Notes under the pieces: generated by a model | What the model saw: the letters and a program-made list of their open reading frames with translations, nothing else | Databases searched by the model: none | What the model was told of the DNA's origin: nothing | Assembly (NCBI RefSeq): GCF_017104715.1 | Contig: NZ_JAAGPI010000005.1 | Span: 310,001-374,000, forward strand | DNA: 64,000 bases | DNA from: Burkholderia sp. Ac-20365 | GTDB lineage: Bacteria; Pseudomonadota; Gammaproteobacteria; Burkholderiales; Burkholderiaceae | Direction of reading: 5' to 3' | Program-made: the position numbers and the translations under genes | In this document: positions 24,757-34,505 of the stretch, one piece after another | How the letters are laid out: the number at the start of each line of letters is the position of its first letter | Numbering within the stretch: position 1 is the first letter of the stretch

Positions 24757-25719
24757 ATGCCGGAAAGTAACCAGACCAGACTGTTGATCGCGCGACGTGT
24801 CCCGCAAGCAGTGGCCGCTCGCGCGGTATCCGAATTTCGCGCCTATGTAACCGAGTCCGATATGGACGCATGGTCCGTCGTCGACTTCTGCAAGAAGCAT
24901 GAAGTGCCCGCCGTTCTGATCGGCAAGAAGTCGGGATTGCAGGCGGACCATATCGCGGCGCTTCCGCCTACCGTCAGGATCATTGCGAACGCGAGCGCCG
25001 GGGTCGATCACATGGACGTGTCATACGCGCGCGACAAAGGGATCGTCGTGACGAATGCGCCTGACGCGTTGACGGAATGCACCGCGGATTTCGCAATGCT
25101 GCTCGTGCTGGCAGCCTGCCGTCGTGCATCCGAATACGAAAAGATCATGCGCAGCGGATGGGGCAAGTCATTCGGAATGACCGAGATGCTGGGTACGCGC
25201 GTCAACGGTAAGACGCTGGGTATTGTCGGGTTCGGGCGGATCGGGCGTGCGGTCGCGAAACGTGCGCAGGGTTTTGGCATGCGGATCGTCTATACGGACA
25301 TTCAGCGTGCCGTGCCGTCGTCAGAGAATGGCGCGACGTTCTTCCCGACACTTGAAGAGATGCTGCCGCATTGTCAGGTGCTGTCGCTTCACGTGCCGGG
25401 CGGCGGTCTTCCGCTGATGACGGAAAAGGAATTCGGTCTCTTGCCGAAAGGGGCGGTTTTCGTGAACGCGGCGCGTGGCGCGCTGGTGGATGAAGATGCG
25501 CTCCACGATGCGCTGACATCCGGACACCTGTTCGGTGCGGGCCTCGATGTGTACCGGAATGAGCCCAATATCGACCCCCGGTTTGCCAGCCTTGAGAACG
25601 TGTTTCTTTCGCCGCATATGGCGAGCGCGACGGTGGAGACACGTGATCAGATGGGCTTCACTGCATTGGATAACGTCGCAGCCATTCTTGAGCAGCGGCC
25701 GGTATTGAATCCTGTTTGA
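24757..25719 (+). CDS. D-2-hydroxyacid dehydrogenase (glyoxylate/hydroxypyruvate reductase type)
   Basis: 320 residues. Marks: 'ANASAGVDHMDVSYARDKGIVVTNAPDAL', cut short here, the Rossmann motif 'GIVGFGRIGRAVAKRA', catalytic Arg in 'NAARGALVDEDAL', Glu in 'VYRNEPNIDPRF' and His in 'LSPHMASAT'. RBS AAGGA precedes the ATG. The family reduces glyoxylate, hydroxypyruvate or other 2-oxoacids, or runs in the oxidative direction during catabolism. It stands alone on the plus strand, ends in a strong terminator, and shares a divergent promoter region with the SDR set. Confidence 0.92.
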   Translation: MPESNQTRLLIARRVPQAVAARAVSEFRAYVTESDMDAWSVVDFCKKHEVPAVLIGKKSGLQADHIAALPPTVRIIANASAGVDHMDVSYARDKGIVVTNAPDALTECTADFAMLLVLAACRRASEYEKIMRSGWGKSFGMTEMLGTRVNGKTLGIVGFGRIGRAVAKRAQGFGMRIVYTDIQRAVPSSENGATFFPTLEEMLPHCQVLSLHVPGGGLPLMTEKEFGLLPKGAVFVNAARGALVDEDALHDALTSGHLFGAGLDVYRNEPNIDPRFASLENVFLSPHMASATVETRDQMGFTALDNVAAILEQRPVLNPV

Positions 25720-25747
25720 GCATTAGAAGTAGTAATCGCATCATATG

Positions 25748-25774
25748 AAAAAGCCCGCTGCAACGCGGGCTTTT
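25748..25774. terminator. Bidirectional intrinsic terminator
   Basis: AAAAGCCCGC and GCGGGCTTTT form a perfect 10-bp stem around TGCAAC, with A and T tracts on either side. It lies between the convergent dehydrogenase (stop 25719) and MFS carrier (stop 25793) genes and can serve both. Confidence 0.9.
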
Positions 25775-25792
25775 CGTTTTCATCGCGCGCGT

Positions 25793-27139
25793 CTATGACG
25801 GACTCAATTCGACACGCAGGATATCCTTGACGATCACGAGGTAGCTGAAGATGGTTATCAGGGCGTTGATGCCGACAAACGCGAGCGCTCCGTTGAACGA
25901 TCCCGACTGCGCAACCAGATAGCCAATTACGATAGGCGTGACGATGCCCGCCATGTTGCCGAACATATTGAAGATGGAGCCCGAAAGACCGATGGCCTCT
26001 TTCGGCGACGTGTCGGCGACGACAGCCCATCCCAATGCGCCGATTCCCTTGCCAAAGAACGCCAGCGACATCAGCGCGACCACGAGCCAGTCCTTGTCGA
26101 CGTAGTTGCATCCGATGATGCAGGCCGACAGCAGCATGCCGCCGACAATCGGCACCTTCCGCGCAACGGTCAGTGAATGACCATGCCGGATCATCGTGTC
26201 TGACAGGACGCCGCCAAGCACGCCACCGAGAAAGCCACAGATTGCGGGCAGCGACGCCACAAGACCCGCTTGCAGGATGGTCATGCCGCGCGCCTGCACG
26301 AGGTAGATCGGGAACCAGGTGAGGAAGAAGTAGGTGAGCACGTTGATGCAGAACTGCGCGAGATAGACGCCGAGCAACATCCGGTTGGTCAGCAATTGCC
26401 GCATCACAGACGAGCGGGCAACGGCGCTACCCGAAGCTGCCGCAGTCTGGTGCCCATGAATCAGACCGCCGCCTTGCTCGATATGTTCGAGTTCGGACTG
26501 ATTGACGCGCGGATGACTGGCAGGATTCTTCATCACCTTCAGCCACGTGAACGCCAGCAGGAACCCCGCGACGCCCATCACGATATACACGTGATGCCAG
26601 CCAAATGCGTGAGTGAGCCATGCCATCAATGGGGTAAAGATGACGGCCGCGAAATATTGCGCGGCGTTGAAGATGGCCGATGCCGTGCCGCGTTCCTTCG
26701 TCGGAAACCAGCTGGCGACGACCTTCGCGTTGGCAGGAAAGGCCGGTGCTTCGGCTGCGCCCATCATGAAGCGCAAGACGAACAATGCGGTGACGGCCGC
26801 CGCGCCACTGCCGAGCAAGCCGATCGTACTTTGCAGTAACGTAAAGAGCGACCACAGGAAGATACTCGCCGCATACACGCGACGCGCGCCGAAGCGGTCG
26901 AGCAACCATCCCGCCGGTATCTGTGAGAGCACGTAAGCCCAGCTGAATGCCGAGAAGATGTAGCCCATCCGGATGGCGTCGAAGCCGAACTCGGCACGCA
27001 TCGCCGAGCCGGTGACTGACAGCGTCGCCCGGTCTGCGTAATTGAAGGTGGTGATCGCAAAGATCAGCAACAGGATGACGTAGCGAACGCGCGTGGGTGT
27101 CGCGACGTCCGCCGGGTTCGCTGTACGGCTTATCGCCAT
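25793..27139 (-). CDS. MFS transporter, ACS family (galactarate/glucarate-type)
   Basis: 448 residues with 12 membrane segments: 'FNYADRATLSVTGSAMR' in TM1, 'GWLLDRFGARRVYA' in the 2-3 loop, 'FMMGAAEAPAFPANAKVVASWFP' around TM4-5. AGGAGA precedes the ATG. It is paralogous to the carrier at 22330 but clearly distinct. It lies downstream of kdgD on the same strand with a perfect hairpin in the 91-bp gap. Uptake of galactarate or glucarate is the likely role, given kdgD and garD next door. Confidence 0.92.
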   Translation of the reverse strand: MAISRTANPADVATPTRVRYVILLLIFAITTFNYADRATLSVTGSAMRAEFGFDAIRMGYIFSAFSWAYVLSQIPAGWLLDRFGARRVYAASIFLWSLFTLLQSTIGLLGSGAAAVTALFVLRFMMGAAEAPAFPANAKVVASWFPTKERGTASAIFNAAQYFAAVIFTPLMAWLTHAFGWHHVYIVMGVAGFLLAFTWLKVMKNPASHPRVNQSELEHIEQGGGLIHGHQTAAASGSAVARSSVMRQLLTNRMLLGVYLAQFCINVLTYFFLTWFPIYLVQARGMTILQAGLVASLPAICGFLGGVLGGVLSDTMIRHGHSLTVARKVPIVGGMLLSACIIGCNYVDKDWLVVALMSLAFFGKGIGALGWAVVADTSPKEAIGLSGSIFNMFGNMAGIVTPIVIGYLVAQSGSFNGALAFVGINALITIFSYLVIVKDILRVELSPS

Positions 27140-27170
27140 GATGTCTCCTCGTGAATGCGGTGCGCGAGGG

Positions 27171-27200
27171 CGCCGGTTGCGGCTTATGCGGCAACCGGCG
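27171..27200 (-). promoter_or_regulatory. Hairpin between kdgD and the ACS carrier gene
   Basis: CGCCGGTTGC and GCAACCGGCG form a perfect 10-bp stem with a 10-nt loop in the transcript gap between kdgD and the carrier. There is no T tract on the minus strand. It may stabilise the kdgD mRNA or lower carrier expression. Confidence 0.55.
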
Positions 27201-27230
27201 AATGCTGCCTCGCGTCTCCTCCGCGAACGC

Positions 27231-28148
27231 TTATTGCGCGCCGAGCTTGCGGATCAATGCGTCGAGCTGCGCGTGCTCTTCTTCAGTCAAGTCAGTAAGC
27301 GGCGCGCGCACGGGGCCGGCGTCGCGGCCAACCAGTTTGGCCCCCGCCTTCACGATGCTCACCGCGTAACCCGCACGACGGTTGCGGATGGCCAGATACG
27401 GCAGGAAGAATTCGTCGAGCAGCCGGTCGGTGGTGGCGTGATCGTTAGCGGCGATCGCGCGATAGAACTGCATGGCCGTCTTCGGAATGAAGTTGAACAC
27501 AGCCGAGGAATACACCGGCACGCCGAGAGCCTTGTACGCTGCCGCGTAGACTTCCGCCGTGGGCAGACCGCCGAGATAGGAGAACCGCTCGCCAAGTCGG
27601 CGGCGAATCGAAACCATGCTCTCGATGTCGCCCACGCCATCCTTGAAGCCGATCAGATTCGGGCACTTGTCCGCGAGCTGTTCCAGCGTATCGGCGTTGA
27701 GCCTGGAATTGGCGCGGTTATAGATGATCACGCCCATGTCCGGAACCGATTTGCACACCTGTTCAGCGTGCAGGGCAATGCCTTCCTGCGACGCTTCCGT
27801 CAGATAGTGCGGCATCAGCAGAATGCCGTTTGCGCCCTTGCGCTGTGCCTCCTGTGCGAAGGCAATCGCTGTGCGGGTCGGGCCGCCAGCACCGGCGAGA
27901 ATAGGCACTTTGCCTTTGCAGACTTCCGTCGCCGTATGGACGACGTTCGAGTACTCGCTATGCGTGAGCGAGAAGAATTCGCCCGTGCCACCCGCGACGA
28001 ACAATGCCGATGCGCCATAGGGCGCCAGCCATTCGAGGCGCTGCGCGTAAGTGTCGGCGCGGAAGTCGCCGTTTGCGTCGAAGTCGGTAACAGGGAAGGA
28101 AAGCAGGCCTTCGGAAACAATCTGCTTGAGCTCTTGCGGTGTCGTCAT
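27231..28148 (-). CDS. kdgD: 5-dehydro-4-deoxyglucarate dehydratase (KdgD)
   Basis: 305 residues from ATG 28148 ([11 protein letters not shown]); a start 11 codons earlier is possible. DHDPS/NAL superfamily TIM barrel: '[16 protein letters not shown]' is a KdgD signature, '[17 protein letters not shown]' (the GGTGE loop), Tyr in 'VIIYNRANS' and the Schiff-base Lys in 'IGFKDGVGD'. The enzyme dehydrates and decarboxylates 5-dehydro-4-deoxy-D-glucarate to 2-oxoglutarate semialdehyde, water and CO2. It is divergent from garD, which makes its substrate. The next enzyme, 2-oxoglutarate semialdehyde dehydrogenase, is not adjacent. Confidence 0.94.
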   Translation of the reverse strand: MTTPQELKQIVSEGLLSFPVTDFDANGDFRADTYAQRLEWLAPYGASALFVAGGTGEFFSLTHSEYSNVVHTATEVCKGKVPILAGAGGPTRTAIAFAQEAQRKGANGILLMPHYLTEASQEGIALHAEQVCKSVPDMGVIIYNRANSRLNADTLEQLADKCPNLIGFKDGVGDIESMVSIRRRLGERFSYLGGLPTAEVYAAAYKALGVPVYSSAVFNFIPKTAMQFYRAIAANDHATTDRLLDEFFLPYLAIRNRRAGYAVSIVKAGAKLVGRDAGPVRAPLTDLTEEEHAQLDALIRKLGAQ

Positions 28149-28203
28149 GATCCGGTCTGTCAGAAGTATGTTGTTAGACATCTAGGTCGAAATCGATGGA
28201 GAG

Positions 28204-28302
28204 ATCGTACAACTACGGTCTGCCCGAATCAAACAAAATCCTCGAATTTGCGGCATTTAGAGGGTTAACACGTAGTCGCATGCCGATGTTTTGTTGTACG
28301 AT
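28204..28302. promoter_or_regulatory. Paired inverted operator half-elements in the kdgD-garD divergent region
   Basis: ATCGTACAAC (28204-28213) and its exact reverse complement GTTGTACGAT (28293-28302) face each other across the divergent promoter region, each about 55 bp from one start codon. FadR-type GntR regulators of sugar-acid genes bind similar TTGTA-containing sites. Each element probably serves one of the two promoters. No GntR gene is present in the window. Confidence 0.6.
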
Positions 28303-28357
28303 GACGTCTAAAGTTGTTTGACGAAATATTGGTGTCGAACCGTTCGAGTTGAAGGCA

Positions 28358-29944
28358 ATGAAACAGTCTCCGCTTTACATTCGTGTGCACCCCGACGACA
28401 ACGTCGCGATCGTTGTCAATGACGGCGGTCTGGACAGTGGCGCCGTTTTTCCCGACGGCCTGACCCTGTGCGAGCGTGTTCCGCAGGGACACAAGGTTGC
28501 GCTTCAGGATCTGGCTGAGGGCGACGCGGTCTTGCGCTACAACGTAGTCATCGGCTATGCGCTCAAGGCGCTCCCGAAGGGCAGCTGGGTGAACGAGCAC
28601 GTCATCCGGATGCCGACCCCGCCGGCGCTGGACGATCTGCCCATTGCGACGATCAAGGCTCCGGACATGCCGCCGCTCGACGGCTACACGTTCGAGGGCT
28701 ATCGCAACGCCGATGGTTCAGTCGGCACGCGCAACATCCTGGCGATCACGACAACCGTGCAGTGCGTCGCCGATGTCGTTCAACACGCAGTGACCCGGAT
28801 CAAGGCTGAGTTGTTGCCGAAGTATCCGAACGTGGACGATGTGGTGAGTCTTGGGCATACGTACGGATGTGGCGTCGCGATCGATGCGCCCGATGCGATG
28901 GTGCCCATTCGCACGGTGCGTAACATCAGCCTCAATCCGAACTTCGGCGGCGAAGTGATGATGGTGAGTCTGGGCTGCGAGAAGCTGCAGCCCGAGCGCC
29001 TCATGCCGCCGGGCACGATTCCGATCTCGACGGCGACGGAAGAGGTCGCGGATATCGGTGATCTTGCGACGAAGTCGGGCAACGGCGACGTGGTCACGTT
29101 GCAGGATGAAGCGCACGTCGGCTTTCAGTCGATGATCGAGTCGATCATGAAGATGGCCGACGGGCATCTGAAGCGGCTCGACAACCGGCGGCGCGAGACC
29201 TGTCCCGCGTCCGATCTCGTGATCGGCGTTCAATGCGGCGGCAGCGACGCGTTCTCCGGCCTTACCGCCAACCCTGCAGTGGGTTTCGCAACGGACCTGC
29301 TGGTGCGCGCGGGCGCCACGGTGATGTTCTCCGAAGTGACTGAAGTGCGCGACGGCGTCGGGCAACTCACGGCTCGCGCAGCCAATGCCGATGTCGCAGC
29401 GGCCATCATCCGCGAGATGCAGTGGTACGACAGTTACCTCAAGCGCGGCGGCGCGGACCGCAGCGCCAACACGACGCCCGGCAACAAGAAGGGCGGCTTG
29501 TCGAATATCGTCGAAAAGGCGATGGGTTCGATCATCAAGTCGGGCAATTCACCGATCTCCGGCGTGCTCTCGCCGGGCGAGAAGGCCACGCAAAAAGGCT
29601 TGATTTACGCAGCCACGCCTGCGAGCGATTTCATTTGCGGCACGCTGCAGGTCGCTGCCGGGATCAACCTGCATGTGTTCACCACGGGCCGCGGCACGCC
29701 TTATAGCCTCGCGGAAGTGCCTGTCATCAAGGTCGCTACGCGCTCGGATCTCGCGCGTCGCTGGTTCGACCTGATGGACATCAACGCAGGCACGATCGCA
29801 ACGGGCGAAACAACCATCGAAGACGTGGGCTGGGAACTGTTCCACCTGATGCTCGAGGTTGCAAGCGGACGCAAGCAGACCTGCGCCGAAGCGCTGAAAC
29901 TGCACAACGCTCTGGTTCTTTTCAATCCCGCGCCGGTGACCTGA
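28358..29944 (+). CDS. garD: Galactarate dehydratase
   Basis: 528 residues from ATG 28358 ([10 protein letters not shown]). It has the UxaA/GarD layout: an N-terminal SAF-like domain ('[19 protein letters not shown]'), linker '[19 protein letters not shown]', then the main domain with '[17 protein letters not shown]', '[11 protein letters not shown]', '[20 protein letters not shown]', '[25 protein letters not shown]' and 'FTTGRGTPY', with several of these quoted only in part. The conserved Cys residues in GCG, GCE and QCGG suit iron binding in this family. It dehydrates galactarate to 5-dehydro-4-deoxyglucarate, the KdgD substrate. Confidence 0.95.
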   Translation: MKQSPLYIRVHPDDNVAIVVNDGGLDSGAVFPDGLTLCERVPQGHKVALQDLAEGDAVLRYNVVIGYALKALPKGSWVNEHVIRMPTPPALDDLPIATIKAPDMPPLDGYTFEGYRNADGSVGTRNILAITTTVQCVADVVQHAVTRIKAELLPKYPNVDDVVSLGHTYGCGVAIDAPDAMVPIRTVRNISLNPNFGGEVMMVSLGCEKLQPERLMPPGTIPISTATEEVADIGDLATKSGNGDVVTLQDEAHVGFQSMIESIMKMADGHLKRLDNRRRETCPASDLVIGVQCGGSDAFSGLTANPAVGFATDLLVRAGATVMFSEVTEVRDGVGQLTARAANADVAAAIIREMQWYDSYLKRGGADRSANTTPGNKKGGLSNIVEKAMGSIIKSGNSPISGVLSPGEKATQKGLIYAATPASDFICGTLQVAAGINLHVFTTGRGTPYSLAEVPVIKVATRSDLARRWFDLMDINAGTIATGETTIEDVGWELFHLMLEVASGRKQTCAEALKLHNALVLFNPAPVT

Positions 29945-30017
29945 TCGAAAACGCGACGGACTCCGCTGGCAAGCCGAGGGTCACGTCGAGTATCCGGCTA
30001 GCTCGCGCTATCGGCCA

Positions 30018-30947
30018 CTATCGCTGTCCGAGCATCAGGTTCAGGTTCTGAACGGCCGCACCTGATGCGCCTTTGCCCAGATTGTCGAAAACCGCGGACA
30101 GCAGGACGTGTCCGTGTTCGATGTTAGAAAAGACGCTTAGGCGCATGTCGTTCGTACCGTTCAGCACCTGTGGATCCAGATGTTTCAGGACGCGCGATTC
30201 GTGCAGAGGCGTGACATGTACGTGAGCCGCCTCGGCATAGTGACGTGCAAGGCATGCTTGTAGCGTCGCGCCATCCACCCCGGGTGCGAGTAGCCGCAGT
30301 TCCAGAGGTACCGTCAGCACGATGCCCTGACGGAACGCGCCATACGCAGGCAGGAAGATGGGACGCTGCGCGAGACCGGCATGCTGCTGGATCTCCGGCG
30401 CATGCTTGTGTGCGAGTTCCAGACCATATACCTGGTATGACGGCGCGTTGGCAGCACCAGGCCCCTCATATTCTTCCACGCCAGCACGCCCGCGTCCGGA
30501 GTATCCGGAGACGGCGTGAATGCTGATCGGGTAGTTGTCTGGTATCAGTCCCGCCTGCAACAGCGGACGCAGCAAGCCAATTGCACCCGTCGGATAGCAA
30601 CCGGGATTAGTCACCCGGCGTGCGTTCGCAATGCGCGCAGCCTGTCCTTGGCTCATCTCCGGAAAACCGTATGTCCAGTCCGGCTGTGTGCGGTGGGCTG
30701 AACTTGCGTCGATTACGCGGACGGCAGGATTGACGATGGCGTCCACTGCTTCGCGCGCGGCCGCATCGGGCAAACAGAGAATAGCGATATCGCAGGCGTT
30801 GATGGCTTCTGCTCGGCGCCGCGAATCCTTGCGTTCGTCCGCGGCGAGCGTGAGCAGTTCAAGGTCGGTCCGGTTGCGCAGCCGTTCGTGGATTTGCAAC
30901 CCGGTAGTGCCCTGGTCGCCGTCGATGAAAACAACAGGGGAATGCAT
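30018..30947 (-). CDS. argC: N-acetyl-gamma-glutamyl-phosphate reductase (type 2 ArgC)
   Basis: 309 residues, the short type 2 form. '[19 protein letters not shown]' binds NADP, Cys117 in 'NPGCYPTGA' is the catalytic nucleophile, and '[11 protein letters not shown]' and '[10 protein letters not shown]' with its His are conserved. It reduces N-acetylglutamyl phosphate in arginine synthesis. No other arg biosynthetic gene is next to it; a LysR gene is divergent with 129 bp between starts. Burkholderiaceae often carry a second argC, and this could be one used with the acylated-amino-acid genes nearby. Confidence 0.92.
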   Translation of the reverse strand: MHSPVVFIDGDQGTTGLQIHERLRNRTDLELLTLAADERKDSRRRAEAINACDIAILCLPDAAAREAVDAIVNPAVRVIDASSAHRTQPDWTYGFPEMSQGQAARIANARRVTNPGCYPTGAIGLLRPLLQAGLIPDNYPISIHAVSGYSGRGRAGVEEYEGPGAANAPSYQVYGLELAHKHAPEIQQHAGLAQRPIFLPAYGAFRQGIVLTVPLELRLLAPGVDGATLQACLARHYAEAAHVHVTPLHESRVLKHLDPQVLNGTNDMRLSVFSNIEHGHVLLSAVFDNLGKGASGAAVQNLNLMLGQR

Positions 30948-31047
30948 ACAGGAAATACTCCGGTGAACGTGGGTGATAGCGGCTGGAACAGGTCCCTATG
31001 TTCCATGCAGCGCTAGAATAGGGAAAGTTGAATTTCACAACCTTGAC

Positions 31048-31064
31048 ATTCAGTTTTTCTGAAT
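31048..31064. promoter_or_regulatory. LysR-box-like dyad before the LysR gene
   Basis: ATTCAG-N5-CTGAAT has the T-N11-A layout of LysR boxes and starts 29 bp before the ATG at 31077. A TTGACA hexamer overlaps its left end (31043-31048). It is a likely autoregulatory site, possibly also serving argC. Confidence 0.55.
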
Positions 31065-31076
31065 CTGGACGCTGAC

Positions 31077-31961
31077 ATGCGAGAGATAAGCCTCGACCGC
31101 TTGCGCACTCTGGTAGCCATTGCCGATCTTGGCTCATTTGCCGATGCGGCACGCGCATTGAATCTGGCGCCGCCAACCGTCAGCCTTCACGTTGCTGAAC
31201 TCGAAGAGCGCGTTGGGGCGCCACTCCTGTCGCGTAAGCGCGGACAGGTGAGGCCGTCGGCGATCGGAGAGGTACTGGTGGATCGCGCGCGTCGACTGCT
31301 CGCGGATGCGGAGCAGGCGTTGCACGATATTCAACGCCAGGTTCAGGGTCTCGAAGGGCGCGTGCGGGTCGGTGCATCGACGGGTGTGATTGCGTACCTG
31401 TTGCCGCAAGCGCTGGAGGTGCTGCGCCAGCACCATCCCGCTATCGACATTCAGGTTGCAGTGCTCACTTCGAACGAAGCGCTGGCCCGACTGGCAGACG
31501 GAACGTTGGATGTCGGGCTGGTCGCACTACCTCAGCCGCCGGTGGCAGGACTCACGATAAAGCCGTGGCGCCGCGATCCCGTGATGGCCTTCGTGCCGGC
31601 GCATTGGCGGTGCCCAAGCCGTGTCACGCCCTCATGGCTCGCCAGCCAGCCTCTCATTCTCAATGACACGACCACACATCTGTCGCGTCTGACAACGGAG
31701 TGGTTTGCGGCCGGAGGGCATCACCCCGCGCCGCGCATTCAGCTCAACTACAACGATGCGATCAAGAGTCTGGTAGCGGCGGGTTACGGCGCGGCGCTGC
31801 TGCCCCATGAAGCCACTACGCCGTTGCCCGACAAGCGCGTCGCCATGCGACCGCTCCGCCCGGCGTTGTGGCGCCGGCTCGGGATCGCACATCGTGCGGG
31901 GTACGTCGAGCGTTCGACGCAGCATGTACTCGACGTGTTGTGGGATCTCCGCTTGACCTGA
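31077..31961 (+). CDS. LysR-family transcriptional regulator
   Basis: 294 residues. HTH: 'DRLRTLVAIADLGSFADAARALNLAPPTVSLHVAELEERVGAPLLSRKRGQ' region at residues 5-55, then the LysR substrate-binding domain ('GRVRVGASTGVIAYLLPQALEVL', 'LDVGLVALPQPP'). It is divergent from argC with a LysR-box-like dyad between. Control of argC is plausible by position only. Confidence 0.93.
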   Translation: MREISLDRLRTLVAIADLGSFADAARALNLAPPTVSLHVAELEERVGAPLLSRKRGQVRPSAIGEVLVDRARRLLADAEQALHDIQRQVQGLEGRVRVGASTGVIAYLLPQALEVLRQHHPAIDIQVAVLTSNEALARLADGTLDVGLVALPQPPVAGLTIKPWRRDPVMAFVPAHWRCPSRVTPSWLASQPLILNDTTTHLSRLTTEWFAAGGHHPAPRIQLNYNDAIKSLVAAGYGAALLPHEATTPLPDKRVAMRPLRPALWRRLGIAHRAGYVERSTQHVLDVLWDLRLT

Positions 31962-32066
31962 GAATAGTTATTCGCCAGTCCGGTACGTAACCGGTTTTTC
32001 CGGAACACCGACAAACGACGATACAACCATTCGACGCACGCAAAGCTCAAAATTGACAAATGCGAT

Positions 32067-32789
32067 TTATGGATCGAGCGATTCAGTCCGGGCGGGTTCA
32101 AATCCCTCGCCTAAATCACTCAACACATGTTTGATCGTACTTTGTACCGATGGGGAAAGGTCAAGAAGTTCGCGAACTGTGGCGTCGGTCATTTCCTCAA
32201 GGTCGCTGTCCACAACAAAATCTGTAGCGATGCCCCATTCAAAAGCCTGCACTCCCGGAATCAGGCGCGAGCGCATCAGCATTTCTCGCATTCGTGCACT
32301 ACCGACTATTTGCAGAGCCTGCGACCATCCAAACGTTCCGCCTGGAAAATCGTCTTTCTTCACCGGAAATCCATATTGGGTCGTCTCAGTGACAATCCGC
32401 AGATCACATGCCAGCGCCAGCGCGAAACCCGTCCCAAACCAATGACCTCGATTGGCAGCGACGACAGGCTTGCTGCATCGAAGCGGCGCATTGATGTCCC
32501 AGACCAGACGGGCAGGCGGGACGCTTGCAATTTCCGGCTCGCGCTCAGCGTCTTCAAAGCGCGAGAAGTGTTTATCTTCTGCCCGAAGAACGATCACGCG
32601 CACTCTTGGGTTGCTATCCAATTGCTCAAACGTTAAACGCAATTCTGCGAATTGCCGGGGAGTCAGGCAATTGGCAGGGGGATAAGCGAGTACGACGTCG
32701 GCCCGTGTCTGCTGCTCGTCAACGTGGACATAAAACCCGTCTCGTCTCTCATGCATCAGCGAATATGGATCAACAGAAACGTAGTTCAT
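32067..32789 (-). CDS. Crotonase-family protein, paralogue of the gene at 7346
   Basis: 240 residues; a second in-frame Met at residue 12 is possible. It shares with the 7346-8086 protein the segments RCSKPV.AANRG, LACD.RI.TETT.Y and MRSR.I.G....WGIAT.F.V.SDLE..TDA.VREL. The Glu that activates water in true hydratases (in GGGxELA) is replaced here: 'WFGTGFALALACDLRI' has Ala, and the second acidic residue is not evident in 'GFPVKKDDFPGGTFG'. It is therefore unlikely to be a standard enoyl-CoA hydratase. It lies 84 bp after the frameshifted carrier on the same strand and was probably in its operon. Confidence 0.82.
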   Translation of the reverse strand: MNYVSVDPYSLMHERRDGFYVHVDEQQTRADVVLAYPPANCLTPRQFAELRLTFEQLDSNPRVRVIVLRAEDKHFSRFEDAEREPEIASVPPARLVWDINAPLRCSKPVVAANRGHWFGTGFALALACDLRIVTETTQYGFPVKKDDFPGGTFGWSQALQIVGSARMREMLMRSRLIPGVQAFEWGIATDFVVDSDLEEMTDATVRELLDLSPSVQSTIKHVLSDLGEGFEPARTESLDP

Positions 32790-32873
32790 GGTTCCACTTG
32801 TCAGGCGGTAAAAGTGATGTGAGGAATACGTTGCTTGAACTGCAATCAGCGAGCAACGCGGTCCTTCCGATAA

Positions 32874-34254
32874 CTACTTCACGGCTCCTTTGCATGAGTA
32901 CGTTTGTCGCCGACCAGATCGCTCGTAATCCGCCATGAACTGCTGTCGTCCTGCGCGCGTCGAATACACAAGCGCAATTGAAAAGACAGCTGCAACGACC
33001 AGATAGGTCGGGGCAACCAGTCTGTTGCCAGTCCATTCGGTCAGTAAATTAATGGTGAACGGCGCCATACCGCCGAATAGCGTGACGGCCACGTTATACG
33101 ACAGCGACAGGCCAGTAGCTCCCGATCTGGAGGGAAAGAGGGTCGCCGGCATGTGGACCCGCAAGCACCGTCTGAAAAAGTCCGGCAACCAGCTGCATAC
33201 AGAGAAGCCTGGGAACGGATGGAGCATCCACGATGAACAGGAACATGGGGAAAGCGCAAAGTGCCCACGCCATAACCACAGGAAAGAAGATTCGATAAGC
33301 ACCAATCCGATCGGCGAGTAACCCGGCCACGGGAAAAAGAAGTGCGTTCAGCGCCTGAGAAAGAATGACGCCAAGCATTGCCGCAGACATCGGAAGGTTC
33401 AGGTGCAATTCGACAAATGCGGGTATATAAATGGCCCAGAGATAGTTCGAGGCGGTGGCAACCGTGACCACACCGATCGCGCACACGACACCGCCGGCAT
33501 TCAAATGGACGAAGCTGGTCCACTGCTTCCAGACCGATTTATCTTCCGATACTTGCCGATGACGTGTTTGCTCAGCCCGGCTCATCTGCGTCGAATGGTA
33601 TTTCAGTACCACACCCAACGGGCCAATAATGGAACCGACCAAAAATGGTAATCGCCATCCCCAACTTCTCAACGCCTCATCTGAAAGGCCGGTGACGAGA
33701 AAATAGCTGAACGTGGCAGCAAGTACGGCCGACAGCGCCTGTGCCGACATGTTGAAACTGCCGTAGAACATTCGTTTTCCGGGGGGCGCGTTTTCGATGA
33801 TGATCAGCGATGAAACGCCAAACTGTGCGCCAACGGCAACGCCTTGAAGAATCCGTGCAACGACCATCAGGATCGGGGCGGCAATTCCCGCATCGCTATA
33901 CGACGGACACATTCCCAGAAGTCCTGTTCCGACTCCCATCAGAATCATCAACACCGAGAGAATCCGGAAGCGGCCGAGCCGGTCGGCGTACAAAGCGAAG
34001 ATGACGCCGCCCAACGGCCTTGCAACTATGCCGATAGCGAAGGTCGCAAAAGTGAGCGACAACCCGGCAGCTTCGTTATGTACCGGGAAAAAAACACCCG
34101 CAATTGTTTTCGAAAGAAATATGTAAGAAAGAAAGTCGAACCACTCAAGGCTACTTCCGACAACAGACAGGATGATGGGGCGCACCCGCACTGAGCCAAC
34201 CGGCGTCTCTTGCGAGCACGTCATATGTTGAGCAGACTCTCGACGGGTTGACAT
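32874..34254 (-). pseudogene. MFS transporter of MHS family, disrupted by a frameshift
   Basis: The frame from ATG 34254 has the MHS marks 'SSLEWFDFLSYIFLSK', 'RPLGGVIFALYADRLGRFRI' and 'VARILQGVAVGAQFG', but after 'VAGLFQTVLAGPHA' near 33155 it turns to unrelated residues and stops at 33094. The family sequence resumes in another frame as 'ATLFPSRSGATGLSLSYNVAVTLFGG' (quoted with its start only approximate) and runs to a normal C-terminus at 32874. A net loss of one base, or gain of two, close to 33150-33160 explains this. It is either a recent inactivation or a sequencing error. An intact protein would have about 460 residues. The crotonase gene follows. Confidence 0.8.
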
Positions 34255-34505
34255 GACTACCTCTTAACGAGTCCGGTTGCGCCGGCCAGGTACCCCCAGC
34301 GTGATTTGTCTCTCCCAATCCTGAAACTCATCCAGTCGACGGTTATAGTTTTTGGTGCTGCGAGCTTCTCAATCGCCTGCTTTCGTACAGTTAACGAATT
34401 TCGCATATGGCTGGGGAAAAACAAGCTATTTTTTGTTTTGCTCGCAGTAAACGAAAAGTTTAGTATTAGCCGTGAGCCTGCTGCCCTCATAGCGAGAAGG
34501 ATTCG

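Noticed and set aside
22330..27139. The two ACS carriers as a recent tandem duplication
   Set aside because: They share family motifs only; loops and most residues differ, so they are old paralogues or independent acquisitions.
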